Source: Desulfosarcina sp. (lineage in GTDB: Bacteria > Desulfobacterota > Desulfobacteria > Desulfobacterales > Desulfosarcinaceae). From it: a stretch of 19,467 nt of DNA. Position 1 is the stretch's first letter. Every line of letters starts with the position of its first letter. The stretch is from positions 1 to 19,467 of the forward strand of contig DAOWNV010000013.1 in the NCBI GenBank assembly GCA_030642405.1, in the 5' to 3' direction. Shown one piece after another: positions 1 through 7,539 of this stretch. Both the position numbers and the translations under genes were made by a program. The notes under the pieces were generated by a model. The model searched no databases and was not told the origin of the DNA. It was given only the letters and a program-made list of their open reading frames with translations.

Positions 1-582
1 TACGGTCGTTCAAAGCTGATGGTCGAACAGGCAATCAAAGATTTTGCCGATTCGGATCAGTCTCCCGAAGGTTTCTGTTTTGTAATTCTCAGATATTTCA
101 ACGTTGCGGGTGCAGATCCATCTGGGAGAATAGGGGAGGTTCATAGGCCTGAGACCCATCTCATCCCGCTATGCCTCCAAGCTGCTATAGGACAAAGGGA
201 AAGGATAGACATCTTCGGAACTGATTATCCGACAAAAGATGGAACGTGTGTAAGGGATTATGTTCATGTTCTTGATTTAATTGATGCACACATTAAGTCA
301 CTCAATATGCTCAAACCGGGTGACATGAAGTTTTATAATGTCGGAACAGGCCTCGGCTATTCTGTTAAGGAAGTCGTTAAGGCCTGCAAAAATATAACAA
401 ACGTCGATTTTGAAACCTATGAAGGTGCCAGGCGATTAGGGGACCCTCCTGTTTTATATGCTGATTCATCAACCGTTCAAAATGAGATCGGGTGGGTATC
501 CCACCGAGGAAAACTTGATAATATGGTAGCTGATGCATGGAAATGGATGAAGGCACACCCCGAAGGATTTGACAGGAAATGA
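1..582 (+). CDS. galE: UDP-glucose 4-epimerase, C-terminal part (5' truncated by window edge)
   Basis: This enzyme interconverts UDP-glucose and UDP-galactose (or the N-acetyl forms) with bound NAD, in the cytoplasm, supplying sugar donors. The reading frame is open from base 1 and begins YGRSKLMVEQ, which matches the catalytic YxxxK motif of the extended SDR epimerases (Tyr at codon 1, Lys at codon 5). Further GalE hallmarks follow: LRYFNVAGADPSG, the TKDGTCVRDYVHVLDL segment, YNVGTGLGYSVKEV and RRLGDPPVLYAD. The C-terminus ends normally in a TGA, and 193 codons are visible of the roughly 330 usual for the family. The Rossmann NAD-binding half lies upstream of the window. It is followed after 36 bases by the TPR gene and probably feeds the transferases downstream. 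Family assignment is secure; the exact substrate (Glc or GlcNAc) is not. Confidence 0.95.
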   Translation, partial: YGRSKLMVEQAIKDFADSDQSPEGFCFVILRYFNVAGADPSGRIGEVHRPETHLIPLCLQAAIGQRERIDIFGTDYPTKDGTCVRDYVHVLDLIDAHIKSLNMLKPGDMKFYNVGTGLGYSVKEVVKACKNITNVDFETYEGARRLGDPPVLYADSSTVQNEIGWVSHRGKLDNMVADAWKWMKAHPEGFDRK

Positions 583-618
583 AGTTGAGACGAGACGGGA
601 CGATATTCCACGAAATAG

Positions 619-2181
619 ATGAATGATGTGAGTACAAACATGAATCCAAACTATGACTGGATCCACTATGGCGCTGGTATGGTTTATATGAAAAAAAGGC
701 GCTACGAAGAAGCTGAGGAGAAATTCAATGCGCTGTTGACCGTTAATCCTTCTGATGGCAATGCATATACCCAATTGGGTTTGACAAACAAAATCAAGGG
801 AAGTAAAGAGGAAGCTGGACTGTTTTTCAAAAAAGCGATAGACACCGGTTTCGGCAATGTAGCGGTGCATTTTCAGCTTGGGTTGTTACATATGGAGGAA
901 GGCCGTCACGATGCTGCAATGAATTGCTTTTCTGAGGCATTGCAGCAAAACCCTGACCACATCAATGCCATTCTCAATCTGGCGAACATTCATACTCGCC
1001 AAGCTGATTATGATCGCGCTAGGGCGTTGCTGGAAAAAATCGATAATAAAAATGCTGTCACTCCCGATCAGCTTGTCAAGCTGCTGCCCTGTCTGATAAA
1101 TGCCGAACAATTTGACATGGCTATAAGACTCCTCAACCCCGCTATCATAAAAGAACAAGAAGGCGGCGGACCTTCACTGATTACCCTTTTGTTGATCATC
1201 GGAGTTGTTGAAATTACCTCCGTTTTTGCTGAAAGATTGGTCGGGACATGGGAAGCGTTCAGTGACCAAGTTGCCGTGCGACTTTCAAAACTCTTGGCAG
1301 CGCGACTTCTTGGCAGAAAGGAGTGGTTTTCTGACTGGAAAACACACACCCAGTGGCTTCCTGTCGATGTTGTCGGTCTGGATGTAACCCTCACTGTCTT
1401 GCAAAGATGGGGAGCTTTCATCGAGGCCCTGGACGTGGTCAGGGAATATCATCACCATCGAACCGAAGCGACCAATAAAATATTGTTTGAAATCTTGTTT
1501 CGACTGGGGCGTTATCAGGAAGCACTGAAGCTGGATCCTGCGATTGTCCACCGGCCCTATCTTCGCGCTGTTTTTTTAAGAAATACCGGAAAGCTTCGTG
1601 AAGCGAAAAAAGAACTGGAAAGATATCGGGATACGATGCCGTCAAGTGAGTTTATCTGTCAGACGGTGCTTATGGAATTTTACGATGTGGAAGACAAGTC
1701 GATCTCCGCAATGTCCGTTGACACAGATACTTTGCCGGAATCTCAGCGCTCGGTTTTGAAGGCCTTTTGCGCTGAAGCCACCAATGATAATAATAAACTA
1801 CTTGGATTGGTTAGCTTCTTGGACTTTACTAAAATGTCGGCAGCTATAATATCGCCCCTCTTAGCAGCCGCGTTCGTGCGAACAGGTTACATAACAGAAG
1901 GCAACGCGCTGCTATATCGAACGCTGGAGAACATACCCCTGAATCGGATCGTTGATCCGATTCTTCGACGATACCTGATTCAAACATCATCATCCAATTG
2001 TATCCTCGGTAATGCGGAAATGAGTGAAAAGTGGGTTTTTACGATATATGATTCCTCCGACAGATCGCTTCAGCCCCAATACCTGATCAGGCGTATGAGT
2101 CACCCCCTGAATACTCACCAAACGGTACTCGAACATGCGCTCAAAACCATCCAGAGTACCTCATTGAAGAACATGTCATGA
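619..2181 (+). CDS. TPR-repeat protein, function unknown
   Basis: This is a 520-residue protein whose first ~150 residues form about four tetratricopeptide repeats. Visible units include YEEAEEKFNALLTVNPSDG, a KGSKEEAGLFFKKAID unit, and a GRHDAAMNCFSEALQQNPDH unit followed by DYDRARALLEKI. The remaining ~370 residues look helical, with one more TPR-like stretch near residues 300-345 (LGRYQEALKLDP, then GKLREAKKELERY), but show no catalytic domain that I recognise. No signal peptide or membrane segment is evident. ATG 619 has no strong Shine-Dalgarno sequence; an in-frame ATG at 640 is an alternative. The stop overlaps the next start by 4 bases (ATGA). TPR proteins are common at the head of protein-glycosylation loci, where they may scaffold transferases or bind acceptor protein; that role here is inference. 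Confidence 0.85.
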   Translation: MNDVSTNMNPNYDWIHYGAGMVYMKKRRYEEAEEKFNALLTVNPSDGNAYTQLGLTNKIKGSKEEAGLFFKKAIDTGFGNVAVHFQLGLLHMEEGRHDAAMNCFSEALQQNPDHINAILNLANIHTRQADYDRARALLEKIDNKNAVTPDQLVKLLPCLINAEQFDMAIRLLNPAIIKEQEGGGPSLITLLLIIGVVEITSVFAERLVGTWEAFSDQVAVRLSKLLAARLLGRKEWFSDWKTHTQWLPVDVVGLDVTLTVLQRWGAFIEALDVVREYHHHRTEATNKILFEILFRLGRYQEALKLDPAIVHRPYLRAVFLRNTGKLREAKKELERYRDTMPSSEFICQTVLMEFYDVEDKSISAMSVDTDTLPESQRSVLKAFCAEATNDNNKLLGLVSFLDFTKMSAAIISPLLAAAFVRTGYITEGNALLYRTLENIPLNRIVDPILRRYLIQTSSSNCILGNAEMSEKWVFTIYDSSDRSLQPQYLIRRMSHPLNTHQTVLEHALKTIQSTSLKNMS

Positions 2182-3164
2182 CCCGCAAACCGCACCTTCA
2201 CATTCTGCAGCGCCGCGAACTGATGTCGCACTTGTCCTTGGTTGAATCACCCGTTGTAGCCGAATTATTCAGAATTACAAAAAGTTCTAAGATACAGCCT
2301 GCAGCCGACTTGATCTTCACACAGACATACACGGACCCTGAAATCCTTGCCCAACTCGAGGGCTGTCATGTTCCCTACGTCGTGCATGTGCAAGGGGATG
2401 TCTGGTATGAATTGCAGGAGATCCACTGTGTAGAGCCATTGCTGAGGCAGGTTAACCAGGTTCTATCAGGTGCACGGCTTGTGGTCTGCATCAGTGACTT
2501 CCTTCGACAGATTGCTGTTCGAGAGATCCCCGGGGTCATTATCACCCATTTGCCTGGTGGGTTTTGGGGTTTGGATCACACCAATACCGGAATTGTACCC
2601 GGACGATTCAGGAAAACAAAAACAGCCGAACCGAAAAAATCACCATATAAATCGATATTGATGCAGATCAATTTCACTTTGCCTCGAAAATTTGCGGGTA
2701 TCCCCCTTTTCTTTGAGTCCATTTCCAACATGCGATCCGAACTCGGCGATTGGCGTTTTACCTGCGTTGGACACGTGGGGACAAACAAGGCACAGGTCCA
2801 TCAATGGGCTGCTGAATATTGTTTTGATTATTTACCGCAATCTCCAAACTGGCCCTCACTTCTCGCGTCATGCGATATGTACATTCATCCGAGTCTTTAC
2901 GACACATGGGGCCGCTCCGTTGCAGAGGCTATGTGCGCAAGCGTTCCAGTTCTGGCATTCAATGCGGGAGGCGTGCCCGAGATATCGGATAAAATTGAGT
3001 TTTGTGATCCGTATGTTACCGATGATATCTGCGATAGTCTTTACCGGTTTCATTCCGATCCTGAAGCATGGATTGAAACGGGCAAAAAATTGCGCAAGCA
3101 AGCGGCTCTTTTGACTGAACAACACCGCAGCGACTACCTCAGGATTCTGAATAAGGTAATCTAA
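2178..3164 (+). CDS. GT-B glycosyltransferase, GT4-like
   Basis: This is a 328-residue predicted cytoplasmic transferase using a nucleotide-sugar donor. The C-terminal half carries the GT4 donor-binding signature around residues 236-270: YIHPSLYDTWG, then VAEAMCASVPVLAFNAGGVP. In the family this region contains an E-x7-E pair. Here the first acidic residue is Asp242 and the second is Glu250, a conservative change. The N-terminal half has Rossmann-like strands (ADLIFTQTY, VPYVVHVQGD, ARLVVCISDF), as expected of the acceptor domain, although it is short for a GT4 enzyme (usual length 350-400). The start ATG overlaps the upstream stop by 4 bases, implying translational coupling. It is followed 6 bases later by a radical SAM gene. 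Donor and acceptor are unknown. Confidence 0.85.
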   Translation: MTRKPHLHILQRRELMSHLSLVESPVVAELFRITKSSKIQPAADLIFTQTYTDPEILAQLEGCHVPYVVHVQGDVWYELQEIHCVEPLLRQVNQVLSGARLVVCISDFLRQIAVREIPGVIITHLPGGFWGLDHTNTGIVPGRFRKTKTAEPKKSPYKSILMQINFTLPRKFAGIPLFFESISNMRSELGDWRFTCVGHVGTNKAQVHQWAAEYCFDYLPQSPNWPSLLASCDMYIHPSLYDTWGRSVAEAMCASVPVLAFNAGGVPEISDKIEFCDPYVTDDICDSLYRFHSDPEAWIETGKKLRKQAALLTEQHRSDYLRILNKVI

Positions 3165-3170
3165 AACCCC

Positions 3171-4457
3171 ATGCGAATCATACTGATTGATCCACCCCAC
3201 TCATATCTGGTTCAGCAGCGTACTCAACCACCTATCGGGTTGCTCTATTTAGCTGCGAGCTTGAGAAGAGGTATACATGGGATCGACCATGAACCCATCC
3301 TGTATAGATTATGGGATTTAAGTCCTGCGGAGCTTGATGGCATTCCCGAGGGGGACTTTTATGGAGTTTCCGCCACGTCACTGGACTATCCTGCTGCGGT
3401 TGAGATCGCCATCTATCTAAAAAAAAGACACAACAGACCGGTAATTCTTGGAGGATTTCATGCAACTGTATGCGGCGACAGTGAAGGCGTTTTTGATGCT
3501 ATCTGCCGCGGCGAAGGTGAGACGGTAATTTTCAAGATAGCCGACGATATTTCCAGCAGGAAACTTAAAAAAATATACTCGGCGGACCGAATCGATGATC
3601 TTGATTCGCTTCCCTGGCCGGCAAGGGACCTTCTCGATTATCAAGGCGGCAATATTTTCGCTTTCAACCAGAATTTTTTCCTCCATGGATCCACGGTGAT
3701 CGTTGGCTCACGAGGATGTCCATTTCGATGTGCCTTTTGCGGATCTGTTTCCCTTTGGAAACGTCAATATCGTTCCAGATCTCCGGAAAATATTTCAAAT
3801 GAAATCGACCACGTGATTAAAACTTTGGGCATCCGCCAGTTTCGTTTTTCGGATGAGGTTTTTACCCTCAAAAAAGAATACACTGATTCACTTTGCAGAT
3901 TGTTGAAACCGCTAAATATCGCCTGGAAATGTTCAACGCGCGTACATTTATTGGACAAAGAACTGCTCAAGGCGATGCGTGAATCCGGATGTCACGAAAT
4001 AGCCGTCGGTGTCGAAAGTGGTGATCCCTCCGTGTTGCAAGCCTTGAAGAAAGACCAGACACCTGAACAGGTTCATCAATGTTGCCAACGGATTGCTGAG
4101 GCCGGTATCAATGTGCGTATTTTGATGATGATCAATACGCCGGGCGAAACGGAACGCACAGTCGACCTGAACATCTCTCTGCTTGAGCGGACCCCACATG
4201 TAATGGCCAGCTTGGCCGTCTTCAAACCACTTCCTGGATGCGAGATCTGGGACAATCCAGGCAGTTTTAAAATCGACATTCTCTCACGTGATCTGTCTCA
4301 GTATAATCTGCAAATCTGCCGGGCCGATGCTTCCTTCAACATCCTGAACGAACCCCCTGTGGTCCATATTCATGGTCTCTATTTCGAGCAGATGTATAAA
4401 AATCGTCGCCGTATGTTCAATTATCTGGAAAACAAAAATTCTTTGAACCGTGGATGA
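3171..4457 (+). CDS. B12-binding-domain radical SAM protein (1)
   Basis: This is a 428-residue enzyme with the two-domain layout of class B (cobalamin-dependent) radical SAM proteins. Residues ~1-125 resemble the B12-binding fold: IILIDPPHS, PPIGLLYLAASL, VILGGFHATV and the CRGEGE turn. The usual linker SLPWPARDLLDY follows. The radical SAM core then has the 4Fe-4S cysteines C183-x3-C187-x2-C190 in GSRGCPFRCAFCGS, and later the family motif VGVESGDPSVLQALKK. The DxHxxG cobalamin ligand motif is absent, as in many members of this class. Known relatives methylate unactivated carbons or perform other radical chemistry on sugars, lipids, peptides or antibiotics. The reaction here is unknown; a sugar or glycan substrate is inferred from the surrounding transferases. 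AAGGT at 3153-3157 is a rather distant ribosome binding site. The gene overlaps the next by 4 bases. Confidence 0.92.
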   Translation: MRIILIDPPHSYLVQQRTQPPIGLLYLAASLRRGIHGIDHEPILYRLWDLSPAELDGIPEGDFYGVSATSLDYPAAVEIAIYLKKRHNRPVILGGFHATVCGDSEGVFDAICRGEGETVIFKIADDISSRKLKKIYSADRIDDLDSLPWPARDLLDYQGGNIFAFNQNFFLHGSTVIVGSRGCPFRCAFCGSVSLWKRQYRSRSPENISNEIDHVIKTLGIRQFRFSDEVFTLKKEYTDSLCRLLKPLNIAWKCSTRVHLLDKELLKAMRESGCHEIAVGVESGDPSVLQALKKDQTPEQVHQCCQRIAEAGINVRILMMINTPGETERTVDLNISLLERTPHVMASLAVFKPLPGCEIWDNPGSFKIDILSRDLSQYNLQICRADASFNILNEPPVVHIHGLYFEQMYKNRRRMFNYLENKNSLNRG

Positions 4458-5629
4458 AGACTACAATGAACATTCTTTCTCTGTCGGTCGGCACCTTGGG
4501 GTACCTGAAAAATTATGTTTCGAGTACCACTCGGTGTTATGAATTGATGGGGAGTCGCCATGGGACCCACACCGTCAATCTCTCACCTGAAATTTTTCTA
4601 AAGTTTAAAGATGGCAGCAGATACCCTGAGTATGACAACTATGGGCACCTAGAATGTATTCGAAAAGGCGAAAACATTTGGATTGATCCAGATGATTACG
4701 CCTGGTTTTTGCAAAGGATAGGCAAACGACAGTTCGATATGATCAGCAACCTGAACGGCGTTAACCTTGACCTGACCAGATATCTGAAAGATCAGCTCAA
4801 GATTCCTTGCGTATTTACGTTTGAACAGGCGGGTGCCAGGGCCGGTTATCCGCTGCACAACAATTCAAAAGATGTGATTTCAGAAAAAATGCACCAAGCG
4901 TGGTTGCAGGTTCTTGATCTCGCAGATGGAATTATCACTTGGCATATCAACGATATTGCTCGACTTGAACAGATCGGTGCATCGAAAGTCAATGTTTACC
5001 ATACCAAATACGCACTCGTTTTGTCAGACCAATACCGAGCACTCAGGGTGTTGCCAAAAAAACGCAACCAGGCTGCATTTGTTGGAAGTTTTATCGGTGC
5101 CAGGAACCATTGGAAACGCTGCTGGGAAATTGCAGAGGTGGTTCCGCTTTTAATCGAACAGACACCCGTAGAACAATTTATAATCTGTGGAACGATTGTG
5201 GACCCGGAAGGCCAGGAAATCGTTTGCCAGCTTCGCAACAGGTATCCCGATCAAGTCCGGCATGTTTGTTATCCGAGCGATAAATCGGCAAGCGAACAAG
5301 TGATTGCAGAAAGTTATTTCGTGTATACCCCTATCGGCGGAAATCAGATCGGCAGCGTTCCGGTGGAGTGCTGGGCGCTGGAAACTCCTCTTTTGCTTAC
5401 TGGTTCTGATTTCGGTACCGACGGAATTGACTGCATCCGGCCGGAGGGTTTGTTCAGCATTACGCAAAAGATTTGTGAGTTGCATAAGAATGCTCAACGC
5501 TATCAACGAATCCAGGCAAATGGCAGAAAACGGTATGAGAGCGAGTTTACTCCAGAAGTAATGGCCGACAGCTACTTTGCCATTTTTGAAAATATAAGGA
5601 ATAGCTATGGCAGAACGCGCTCATCCTGA
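4454..5629 (+). CDS. GT-B-like glycosyltransferase (divergent)
   Basis: This is a 391-residue protein. The N-terminal half looks like an acceptor domain: ILSLSVGTLGYLKNYVS, then a long segment ending in CVFTFEQAGARAGYP. The C-terminal half resembles GT4-type donor binding: AAFVGSFIGARNHW, FIICGTIVDPEG, then a segment with IGSVPVECWALETPLLLTGS that aligns with the usual E..A...P pattern. No DxD motif of a GT-A enzyme is seen. The start is the ATG of an ATGA overlap with the upstream gene; an in-frame ATG at 4466 (MNILSLSVG) is a plausible alternative because it begins directly at the first core strand. The 3' end overlaps the methyltransferase gene by 23 bases. Family-level assignment is moderate; the donor is unknown. 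Confidence 0.72.
   Translation: MKTTMNILSLSVGTLGYLKNYVSSTTRCYELMGSRHGTHTVNLSPEIFLKFKDGSRYPEYDNYGHLECIRKGENIWIDPDDYAWFLQRIGKRQFDMISNLNGVNLDLTRYLKDQLKIPCVFTFEQAGARAGYPLHNNSKDVISEKMHQAWLQVLDLADGIITWHINDIARLEQIGASKVNVYHTKYALVLSDQYRALRVLPKKRNQAAFVGSFIGARNHWKRCWEIAEVVPLLIEQTPVEQFIICGTIVDPEGQEIVCQLRNRYPDQVRHVCYPSDKSASEQVIAESYFVYTPIGGNQIGSVPVECWALETPLLLTGSDFGTDGIDCIRPEGLFSITQKICELHKNAQRYQRIQANGRKRYESEFTPEVMADSYFAIFENIRNSYGRTRSS
5595..5600 (+). promoter_or_regulatory. Shine-Dalgarno site for the 5607 methyltransferase
   Basis: TAAGGA lies 6 bases before ATG 5607, inside the end of the upstream coding sequence. It is one of the better ribosome binding sites in the window and supports starting the methyltransferase at 5607 despite the 23-base overlap. 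Confidence 0.7.
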
Positions 5630-6182
5630 TGATCCTGCTTTTTGCGATGGTAGTGTGTGGCTGAAAGAACACACATCACGTTATGAAAAAGCCAACGCGC
5701 TATCGGCAGGCAGAGATGTGCTCGATTGTCCGTGTGGTTGTGGGTGGGGTACGTCCTTCTTATATTCCGCCAACAGTGTGATTGGAATCGATATCAGTGC
5801 CGAGGCGATTACCTATGCCCAAAGCCATTTTACGAATCATAAAATCGAGTTTTTGCAGGCTGACATGGGGAGTTTTGATTTGAATCGATCTTTTGATTTA
5901 ATCATCTGCCTTGAGGGGATCGAGCATGTTGCATCCGATATTGGCGCAAGTGCCATTCAATTGTTCAGCAACCACCTAAATAAAAATGGCAAACTGTATA
6001 TTTCAGCCCCGATCAAGGAACCTTTTAATCCAGGAAATCCATACCACCTCCATCGCTATATTGAAGAAGAATTTCGTGCGTTGATCAATTCACACTTTGT
6101 CATTGAAAACGAGTTGATTGCTCGGTTGACGTCGGATGTCAATGTAATGTACTGCATAGCCAAGAAAAGATCACTTGCCTGA
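5607..6182 (+). CDS. Class I SAM-dependent methyltransferase
   Basis: This 191-residue Rossmann-fold methyltransferase has motif I VLDCPCGCGWGTSFL at residues 38-52, with the unusual Cys-Pro-Cys in place of the common x-G-C or x-A-C. Motif II is VIGIDISAEAITYA, then FLQADMGSFDL, and the motif IV/post region is FDLIICLEGIEHV, followed by GKLYISAPIKEP. The preceding WLKEHTSRYEKA resembles the N-terminal helix of the small methyltransferases common in polysaccharide and protein-glycosylation loci. It would transfer a methyl group from SAM to O, N or C of a small molecule or glycan terminus; the acceptor is unknown. No membrane segment is seen. It sits between a transferase and a radical SAM gene, so methylation of the same glycan is the simplest inference. 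Confidence 0.88.
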   Translation: MAERAHPDDPAFCDGSVWLKEHTSRYEKANALSAGRDVLDCPCGCGWGTSFLYSANSVIGIDISAEAITYAQSHFTNHKIEFLQADMGSFDLNRSFDLIICLEGIEHVASDIGASAIQLFSNHLNKNGKLYISAPIKEPFNPGNPYHLHRYIEEEFRALINSHFVIENELIARLTSDVNVMYCIAKKRSLA

Positions 6183-6192
6183 AAACACTGAA

Positions 6193-7539
6193 ATGAAACT
6201 GGCTCTACTAAAACCGCCCGACCAATATCCTGATGGCAGTTCTTGTTCCGTTCAAAATTACACAATGCCATATGGAATTCTTGATATTCAAGCATATCTG
6301 TTGCGTCATGGAGTACCTTCCCAAGTGAAGGTGCTTGAACGTTTTGACGAAATACCCACTCTCTGTAGGTATGAAGTTATCGGCATCACTACGCTGACCG
6401 CTACATGCCATGCCGCCTATCATTGTGCCGAATTGATCAAAGCTACCAACCCTTCATGCACGGTGGTCATGGGGGGACCGCACTGTAATGGCTTTTTCAG
6501 ACAAATACTTAACGCTCACCTTCAAATTGACGCGGTAGTCGTGGGGGAAGGCGAATCTCCCATGCTTGAAATCGCCAGGGGCGATCCGATGGACCAAATT
6601 CCCGGCGTAGCCTCAAGGAATCCGGACGGCAGCGTGAATTTTTCATTCAATCGTAAACGGATCGATTTGAATGCAATCAGCCGAATAGATAATGAGCAGG
6701 AAAACAGCTTCGTCCAACAATACATGAGCCAAAGATTGGGAAAGTTTCTGACGGGGAGCAATGGTATTGTTCTCTCGAGTAGTCGCGGTTGCCCGGGAAA
6801 ATGCATTTTCTGCTCGAGCCCCTATACGTGGGGGGGAGTCGTGCGCCGGCTGTCGCCGGTTGTGTTGGCAGAACGAATCGAGGCATTTATAAATAGATTT
6901 GCAATCCGGGAAATCTTTTTTGCCGATGATACCTTCGTGGGAGAACCGGAATGGATGCGCGAATTTTGTAGCTGCATGCGGAAGTTTGCGGAAAAGCTAA
7001 AGTGGAGCTGTTTGGGGCGGGTTGACATGGTCGATGGTCAAATACTGGATATGATGGCTTCGGCCGGCTGTCGATACATAAAATACGGCATTGAATCTGC
7101 TTCCCATAACGTGATGGCCTCAATGGGCAAAAACATTGGACTGGAACAGGTACAGCAAGCCGTTGACGAAACGAAACGGGCAGGCATCGAAGTCGGATGC
7201 GGTTTTATGGTCGGCTTTCCAGGGGAGACTCGCGATGACATGCGTGAGACCGAAGCGTTTGCCAAATCCTTGCAGCTCAACGCCTTCTCCTACACAGCTA
7301 CAATGCTTTTTCCGGGTACACCGATCTTCAAGATAGCCTTGAGAGAAGGTAAGATTACGGAAGACGAGTTTTTGTACTGGATGCCGAAAGACCCTAAAAA
7401 AGCTATGCGGGCTGCAAGTCCGGTTAGCCGGGACTGCCAGCCGATTTATGTCCCGGATGGATTCACCTATGAATCTTTTCTGTCTGAGTGTACCAGGCGT
7501 TACCATGCAATTGAACGTTCCATTTTGCCCATTACATAA
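6193..7539 (+). CDS. B12-binding-domain radical SAM protein (2)
   Basis: Reading from ATG 6193 gives 448 residues (MKLALLKPPD). A TTG at 6175 would add six residues, but the family typically begins directly at this first strand, so the ATG is preferred; neither has a strong Shine-Dalgarno sequence. The N-terminal cobalamin-type domain shows PYGILDIQAYLLRHG, VIGITTLTATCHAAYHCAEL, TVVMGGPHCN and AVVVGEGES. The radical SAM domain has SSRGCPGKCIFCSS with C200, C204 and C207, IFFADDTFVGEPEW, the CRYIKYGIESASHNV motif and VGCGFMVGFPGETRDDM. The product family contains methyltransferases and other radical enzymes; the substrate is not predictable. It is separated from the next gene by zero bases (TAA then GTG). 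It is a distant paralogue of the 3171 and 7540 proteins rather than a recent duplicate. Confidence 0.92.
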   Translation: MKLALLKPPDQYPDGSSCSVQNYTMPYGILDIQAYLLRHGVPSQVKVLERFDEIPTLCRYEVIGITTLTATCHAAYHCAELIKATNPSCTVVMGGPHCNGFFRQILNAHLQIDAVVVGEGESPMLEIARGDPMDQIPGVASRNPDGSVNFSFNRKRIDLNAISRIDNEQENSFVQQYMSQRLGKFLTGSNGIVLSSSRGCPGKCIFCSSPYTWGGVVRRLSPVVLAERIEAFINRFAIREIFFADDTFVGEPEWMREFCSCMRKFAEKLKWSCLGRVDMVDGQILDMMASAGCRYIKYGIESASHNVMASMGKNIGLEQVQQAVDETKRAGIEVGCGFMVGFPGETRDDMRETEAFAKSLQLNAFSYTATMLFPGTPIFKIALREGKITEDEFLYWMPKDPKKAMRAASPVSRDCQPIYVPDGFTYESFLSECTRRYHAIERSILPIT

